Origin: UBA11606 sp964513285 | Lineage (GTDB): Bacteria > Actinomycetota > Acidimicrobiia > Acidimicrobiales > Aldehydirespiratoraceae | NCBI GenBank assembly: GCA_964513285.1 | Contig: CAZEML010000171.1 | Span: forward strand, 1-9,554 | DNA length: 9,554 nt | Reading direction: 5' to 3' | Shown here: one piece after another, positions 6,339 to 9,554 of the stretch | Layout: each line of letters begins with the position of its first letter | Position numbering within the stretch: position 1 is the first letter of the stretch | The notes under the pieces: model-generated | What the model saw: the letters and a program-made list of their open reading frames with translations, nothing else | Told to the model about the DNA's origin: nothing | Database searches by the model: none | Program-made: the position numbers and the translations under genes

Positions 6339-6351
6339 ACCGGACTGGACG
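6334..6351. promoter_or_regulatory. 6-bp dyad in the divergent intergenic region
   Basis: Arms CGTCCA (6334-6339) and TGGACG (6346-6351) are perfectly complementary around a 6-base spacer. The dyad overlaps the second copy of the GTGCGTCC direct repeat. It is placed to influence both the AraC gene and the split-barrel gene. Which symmetry, if either, is used by a protein cannot be told from sequence. Confidence 0.3.
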
Positions 6352-6381
6352 AATGAGCATGAGCGGCGGCGGTTCAGTGAT

Positions 6382-6399
6382 TCATCATCCGCCTGATGA
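6382..6399. promoter_or_regulatory. TCATCA/TGATGA dyad upstream of split-barrel gene
   Basis: Perfect arms TCATCA (6382-6387) and TGATGA (6394-6399) surround a 6-base GC-rich spacer, 17 bases before the ATG at 6416. A further imperfect dyad, CATGG/CCATG, covers the ribosome-site region itself (6404-6418). It is a candidate operator or leader hairpin for the flavin-type gene. Confidence 0.3.
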
Positions 6400-6415
6400 T
6401 CAGCATGGTGGTGCC

Positions 6416-6958
6416 ATGAACAATACACAGTCCCTCCCCAACCAGACCATCTCCAACCAGGCCATCCCCGCTCCGACCACCGACGACGCCGCCCAGATCG
6501 AGCGGGTCCGCAAGGCGGTGCGTAGCCGCTCGTTCGCCACCCTGTCGACGGTCTCCGATGCCGGCTTCCCGCATGCGGCAGGGGTCATCTATGTGCCGGT
6601 CGGCGACGAGCTCTACGTGCACACGATGGCGTCGAGCCGCAAGGCCCGGAACATCGCCGCCGACGGGCGGGTCGGGGTGGTCATCCCGGTTCGCAAGCTG
6701 CCGGTCGGGCCGCCCTACACCGTCCAGTTCCAGGCTCGCGCCGAGGTGCTGGCCATGGACGATACCGCCGTCACCCCGCTGATCGAGGACGGTTCGCTGA
6801 AGGCGATCACCAGCCACGGCGAGCTCGACATGGCCGACGGCTGTTTCGTTCGGGTTCGGCCGACCGGCACCGTGCACACGTACGGGATCGGCGTGCCGGT
6901 GCGTGCCCTGATCAAGGATCCCGTCACCAACGGTCCCCGGGCGGTTCGGTTGCGCTGA
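6416..6958 (+). CDS. pyridoxamine 5'-phosphate oxidase-family split-barrel protein
   Basis: This 180-residue protein belongs to the split beta-barrel flavin/F420-binding superfamily, from about residue 28 onward. Visible pieces are RKAVRSRSFATLSTV, then GFPHAAGVIYVPVGDELYVHT, then the phosphate/cofactor-contact-like SSRKARNIAADGRVGVVI at about 73-90, followed by strands around YTVQFQARAEVLAMDD and a C-terminal VRVRPTGTVHTYGIGVPV. It is not convincingly a true PdxH, which carries longer conserved substrate motifs; FMN- or F420-dependent reductase, or a heme-utilisation-type member, are the alternatives. The first ~27 residues are Asn/Gln/Pro-rich and include a tandem repeat. In-frame ATGs at 6353 and 6359 exist, but would place the dyad region inside the coding sequence. 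It is divergent from the AraC regulator, its likely controller. Confidence 0.82.
   Translation: MNNTQSLPNQTISNQAIPAPTTDDAAQIERVRKAVRSRSFATLSTVSDAGFPHAAGVIYVPVGDELYVHTMASSRKARNIAADGRVGVVIPVRKLPVGPPYTVQFQARAEVLAMDDTAVTPLIEDGSLKAITSHGELDMADGCFVRVRPTGTVHTYGIGVPVRALIKDPVTNGPRAVRLR
6440..6469 (+). repeat. 15-bp imperfect tandem duplication in the split-barrel gene
   Basis: AACCAGACCATCTCC is followed directly by AACCAGGCCATCCCC, matching at 13 of 15 positions. It encodes NQTIS then NQAIP in the disordered N-terminus, so it looks like a small in-frame duplication with no effect on the barrel. Confidence 0.6.
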
Positions 6959-6973
6959 CGAAGGCGCCGACGC

Positions 6974-9022
6974 TCAGCCCTGAACCATGGTGAACGAGCC
7001 CGGGTACTCCGTGGTGCCGTAGGCGAACCAGAGGTCGTCTTCGCTGCCGTCGTGCACGAACAGGTTGAGCATGATCGAGCGTGCGGGTCCGAGCTCGTGG
7101 TCGAGGGCGGTCATCGAGATCCGCAGCCGCCCGAACTCGGTCCCGAAGTCGGCCTGGTCGAACGCGGCGGTCCCGGTGGCGATCGTGGTGCAGTCGGCCT
7201 TCGACGCGCTGCAGTCCTCGAGGCTGGCGATGACGACACCCGTCTTGTCGATCGTGTGGTCCTTGGTCGACACCCAGATCTCGACTTCGGGGACGCCGAG
7301 CAGCACCCCGCCGTTGGTCGGGGCCCAGAACCGGTGTCGCTTGGCCGGGTCGATCTCGCCGATGCCGTCACCCTTCTTGAGCAGCAGGCCCGGGTCGTCG
7401 TCGCGGTCCTGGTCGTAGTTGGGGAGGGCGCCGTCGCTCAGCTTGCCGTCGAGGAACGAGAACGTGTCCGCCCCGCCGACCCGGCTCTCGAGGTACACCG
7501 GGGAGGCGAACGCATACATCACCGGCTCGGTCGTTGTGGTGGGCGCGATGGTGGTCGAAGCCGGTGGTGTGGCGACCGTGGTGGTCGGAGGCGTCGCCGG
7601 CGCGGTGCTCGGGCTGGTGGTCGTCGTGGTGGTCGAGTCGACCGGTGGTGCGGTGGTGGTGGTCGTCGTCGGAACGACCGCAGGACTGGTCGTCGTCGAG
7701 GTCGACGCGACGTCCCCGGGGGGCTCGGTGGTCGTGACCGGCGCGGCGGTGGTCGTCACCGTCACCGTGGTGGTCGTGGAAGATGATGCGTCGGCGGTCG
7801 TGGTCGTCGTGGTGGTGTCGACGACGATGGCGATCGGGTCGTCGGGGCCGGCGTCGTCGACATCGTCGGAATCGACGGTGCGCTCGATCGAGACCTCGTA
7901 GCGCTCGGGGAGGTCGGCATCGGTCGGGGTGAGTGGTGACGCGACGACGGTGGCGATCGAGACGGCGGCGGTCGCCGCCGTCGACGCGGCGCTGGACGTG
8001 GCCACACTCGCGGCTTGGGGGACGCGGGCGAACCAGGCGAACTCGCTGAGCCAGGCCAGAGGCCCTGCGGCCCGGACCGGCTTCAGGCCGACCTGCAAGA
8101 ACGCCCGCACCACCGCTGGGTCGAACTGGGTCTCGGCGTTGTTGATCAATTCGCTTCGCGCCGCCTCCGCTGACAAGGCCGGCTTGTAGCTGCGCGCCGA
8201 GGTCATGACGTCGTAGGCGTCGGCCACCGCGACGATGCGACCGGCGAGGCTGATCTCCTCGCCCTTCAAACCCAGCGGGTAGCCGTTGCCGTCCCAGCGT
8301 TCGTGGTGCTGTGACGCAGCGAGTGCCCAATCGCCCAGCCAGTCCTCGAGCGGCTCCATCCGGTGAACAGCCGCTCCGGGATGGCCTCGGATCTCTTCCC
8401 ACTCATCCGCGTCGGGCCGTCCCTTCTTGTTGAGGGTCGAGGGGCGGACGTCGAGCTTGCCGACGTCGTGGGCGAGGGCACCCCACGCCAGCCGGTCGCG
8501 GTCGCTTTGAGAAAGGCCCATCTCTTGGCCGATGAGGTCGGCGTAGGCCCGCACTCGTTCGGAGTGTCCACGGGTGAGTGGGTCGTGTTGGCCGAGCGCC
8601 TTCACCAAGCCGAGGAGTTCGGTGGCGGGATCCCCGTCGCCCTGTTCGTCAGCGCTGGCATGGAGCTTGTTGGCGGTTCGGCCCCGTAGCGCGACGCCGA
8701 ACCGGCTGGGAGCCTGGTCCGGGAAGACGAGCGACATGTTGAACAAGGCGACGAGCGGCATCAGCGACTGCATGCGGTGTTGGACCGCAAGTGCGATCGA
8801 GACCGTGATCAGCAGGAGACCACCCCAGAACGCAGGCCACCCGATGACATCCGCGGACACCAGCAGGCCGTAGACGCGGGCGGCGAGAAACGAGGCGACG
8901 ATCGGCGTCAGCCAGGCGAGGAGTCGAAGGCTCCATGCGACGACTGGGCGGGCCGTCCAGGTGCGCGACGCGTCCGCTTGGGACGTGGCGGATCCGCCGG
9001 TCGCGAACGTGGCACCAGCCAT
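6974..9022 (-). CDS. membrane HD-GYP phosphodiesterase with Thr-rich stalk and predicted exported C-terminal domain
   Basis: The 682-residue protein has hydrophobic segments at about 28-52 and 60-80, possibly a third near 88-100, then a full HD-GYP domain at about 135-312. Key residues are His153 in RGHSERV, His185-Asp186 with Lys189 in AHDVGKL, His214, His239-His240, the GYP motif in ERWDGNGYPLGLKGEE, and Asp268 in VADAYD. These match the metal-binding and signature residues of active c-di-GMP phosphodiesterases. A weakly hydrophobic Ala/Ser/Val segment at about 341-362 could re-cross the membrane. A Thr/Pro stalk at 402-500 leads to a C-terminal domain (501-682) with a NYDQDRDDDPG motif, a likely disulfide pair (Cys604, Cys611) and beta-rich character like extracellular jelly-roll modules. 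The start is the ATG at 9022; the longer open frame runs antisense through the divergent lipoprotein gene. c-di-GMP specificity and outside location of the C-terminus are inferences. Confidence 0.87.
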   Translation of the reverse strand: MAGATFATGGSATSQADASRTWTARPVVAWSLRLLAWLTPIVASFLAARVYGLLVSADVIGWPAFWGGLLLITVSIALAVQHRMQSLMPLVALFNMSLVFPDQAPSRFGVALRGRTANKLHASADEQGDGDPATELLGLVKALGQHDPLTRGHSERVRAYADLIGQEMGLSQSDRDRLAWGALAHDVGKLDVRPSTLNKKGRPDADEWEEIRGHPGAAVHRMEPLEDWLGDWALAASQHHERWDGNGYPLGLKGEEISLAGRIVAVADAYDVMTSARSYKPALSAEAARSELINNAETQFDPAVVRAFLQVGLKPVRAAGPLAWLSEFAWFARVPQAASVATSSAASTAATAAVSIATVVASPLTPTDADLPERYEVSIERTVDSDDVDDAGPDDPIAIVVDTTTTTTTADASSSTTTTVTVTTTAAPVTTTEPPGDVASTSTTTSPAVVPTTTTTTAPPVDSTTTTTTSPSTAPATPPTTTVATPPASTTIAPTTTTEPVMYAFASPVYLESRVGGADTFSFLDGKLSDGALPNYDQDRDDDPGLLLKKGDGIGEIDPAKRHRFWAPTNGGVLLGVPEVEIWVSTKDHTIDKTGVVIASLEDCSASKADCTTIATGTAAFDQADFGTEFGRLRISMTALDHELGPARSIMLNLFVHDGSEDDLWFAYGTTEYPGSFTMVQG
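7523..7819. repeat. low-complexity GTC/GTG triplet tract encoding a ~100-residue Thr/Pro stalk
   Basis: The tract is dominated on the plus strand by GTC/GTG triplets (Thr codons on the coding strand) with Pro, Ala and Ser interruptions. It encodes residues about 402-500 of the HD-GYP protein, including runs of 4-7 threonines. It resembles the shorter tract in the DM13 gene. The repeat has the look of an extracellular, probably glycosylated spacer; glycosylation is an inference. Confidence 0.7.
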
Positions 9023-9161
9023 GGAGTGCCAATCGGCAGGTTTTGAAGGTGAAGAGAGGCCATTGGGCCCATCGGCACCCAGTGCGGCGCAAAATGAGCC
9101 CGACGGCCCAGCGATCCAACGAGCCGGGAACCAGCCGAGCAAGCCGATCGTCGGATGCACC
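9023..9161. promoter_or_regulatory. divergent intergenic region of HD-GYP and lipoprotein genes
   Basis: These 139 bases must hold promoters for both flanking genes, but no convincing -35/-10 pair was found. Visible elements are a TGCC-AATC-GGCA dyad at 9027-9038 five bases before the HD-GYP start codon, a direct repeat ATCGGCA at 9032-9038 and 9071-9077, an AT-richer patch near 9042-9049 (TTTTGAAG), and a CCGA-TCG-TCGG dyad at 9144-9154 just upstream of the lipoprotein start. The shared ATCGGCA sequence could be a regulator site. Confidence 0.35.
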
Positions 9162-9554
9162 ATGATCACATCGATGCGCACCGCTGGGTCGTTCCTCTTC
9201 GCCGTCGTCCTCGCACTCGTCGTCGCGGGGTGCGGGGATGACGCAGGGACAACGGCGACCCTCGCGCCCGAGGGCGAGACCGAACCCACCATCGCGAACG
9301 AGTCGGACCCGGAAACGACGCCGACCAGCCCCGAGCCGACGTTCGAGCAGCCGCCCCCACTCGTCATCCGAGGGGCGAACGGCGAGGTCGCCCTCGACCC
9401 GTTCACCTTCTGTTGGACCGCACCGGCCGGCAGCGACGAAGCCGTCGGCGTGTGTGCCGACGGGACGCTCGCGACTCCGTCGCCGACGGTCGTACCGCTC
9501 AACGGGATCCTGCCCCTGGAGTTCCCGGTCGACGAATGGACGTTCACGGCTAGC
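9162..9554 (+). CDS. lipoprotein, 3'-truncated by window edge
   Basis: The frame is open to the last base, giving 131 residues with no stop. The N-terminus is a lipoprotein signal: a short basic start (MRT), a hydrophobic core (SFLFAVVLALVV) and lipobox VAGC with Cys24 as the lipidated residue. Then comes an acidic Pro/Thr/Glu-rich linker (about 25-66) and the beginning of a folded domain (LVIRGANGEVALDPFTFCW, then VGVCADG), whose Cys84 and Cys98 could pair. Similar Cys-Trp...GVCADG patterns occur in uncharacterised actinobacterial lipoproteins, as I recall; no function can be assigned. The start is either ATG 9162 or ATG 9174; the latter gives a more typical signal peptide. It faces the HD-GYP gene head to head. 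The C-terminal part lies outside the window. Confidence 0.8.
   Translation, partial: MITSMRTAGSFLFAVVLALVVAGCGDDAGTTATLAPEGETEPTIANESDPETTPTSPEPTFEQPPPLVIRGANGEVALDPFTFCWTAPAGSDEAVGVCADGTLATPSPTVVPLNGILPLEFPVDEWTFTAS

Noticed and set aside
5273..6415. The upstream part of the long plus-strand frame that ends in the split-barrel gene
   Set aside because: It is antisense to the AraC gene, and the split-barrel family similarity begins only after the ATG at 6416.
6956..6990. A hairpin terminator between the split-barrel and HD-GYP genes
   Set aside because: Only a GCTGA/TCAGC pairing with a long loop and a GGCGCC palindrome are visible; too weak to call.
7523..7819. Possible CRISPR or satellite array in the GTC/GTG tract
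   Set aside because: There are no constant repeats separated by unique spacers; the triplet pattern is fully explained by Thr/Pro codons in an open frame.
7052..7901. Plus-strand open frames rich in Val or Arg opposite the HD-GYP stalk
   Set aside because: They are mirror images of the Thr-codon tract (GTC/GTG read as Val); the minus-strand frame has the conserved enzyme domain.

Overview
The window is GC-rich chromosomal DNA from an actinobacterium. Gene content, very high GC, GTG starts, apparent leaderless promoters and secreted or membrane proteins on long Thr/Pro stalks best fit the class Acidimicrobiia (Ilumatobacter-like). That taxonomic call is an inference from style, not a database match. 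Ten protein genes are supported. Two of them are cut by the window edges. No rRNA, tRNA, CRISPR array, insertion sequence or phage gene was seen.

Layout. (1) 1-2133, plus strand: the 3' part of a nicotinate phosphoribosyltransferase gene (pncB), a nicotinamidase gene (pncA) overlapping it by 4 bases, and a small four-helix membrane protein. The first two form a compact NAD-salvage operon (nicotinamide to nicotinate to nicotinate mononucleotide). (2) 2134-3409, minus strand: a secreted, probably Tat-exported protein of unknown function, downstream of a type II 3-dehydroquinase (aroQ). (3) 3472-4437, plus strand: a short PLP-dependent threonine/serine dehydratase, divergent from aroQ. Both genes carry a TANNNT box exactly 7 bases before the start codon, which suggests back-to-back leaderless promoters. 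(4) 4441-6304, minus strand: a three-helix membrane protein with a Thr-rich stalk and a C-terminal DM13 domain, then an AraC-family regulator with an N-terminal cupin domain. (5) 6416-6958, plus strand: a pyridoxamine-phosphate-oxidase-like split-barrel protein, divergent from the AraC gene. The gap between them is rich in dyads and direct repeats. (6) 6974-9022, minus strand: a large membrane HD-GYP protein. It has N-terminal helices, a complete HD-GYP phosphodiesterase domain, a further hydrophobic stretch, a ~100-residue Thr/Pro stalk and a ~180-residue predicted exported C-terminal domain. (7) 9162-end, plus strand: the start of a lipoprotein gene, divergent from the HD-GYP gene.

Most of the window is ordinary core metabolism. 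The parts most worth a second look are the HD-GYP protein with its apparent outside sensor at the C-terminus, the DM13 protein built on the same stalk plan, the paired leaderless promoters at aroQ/dehydratase, and the AraC/split-barrel regulatory gap. I do not see a coherent multi-gene defence, mobile or biosynthetic system.
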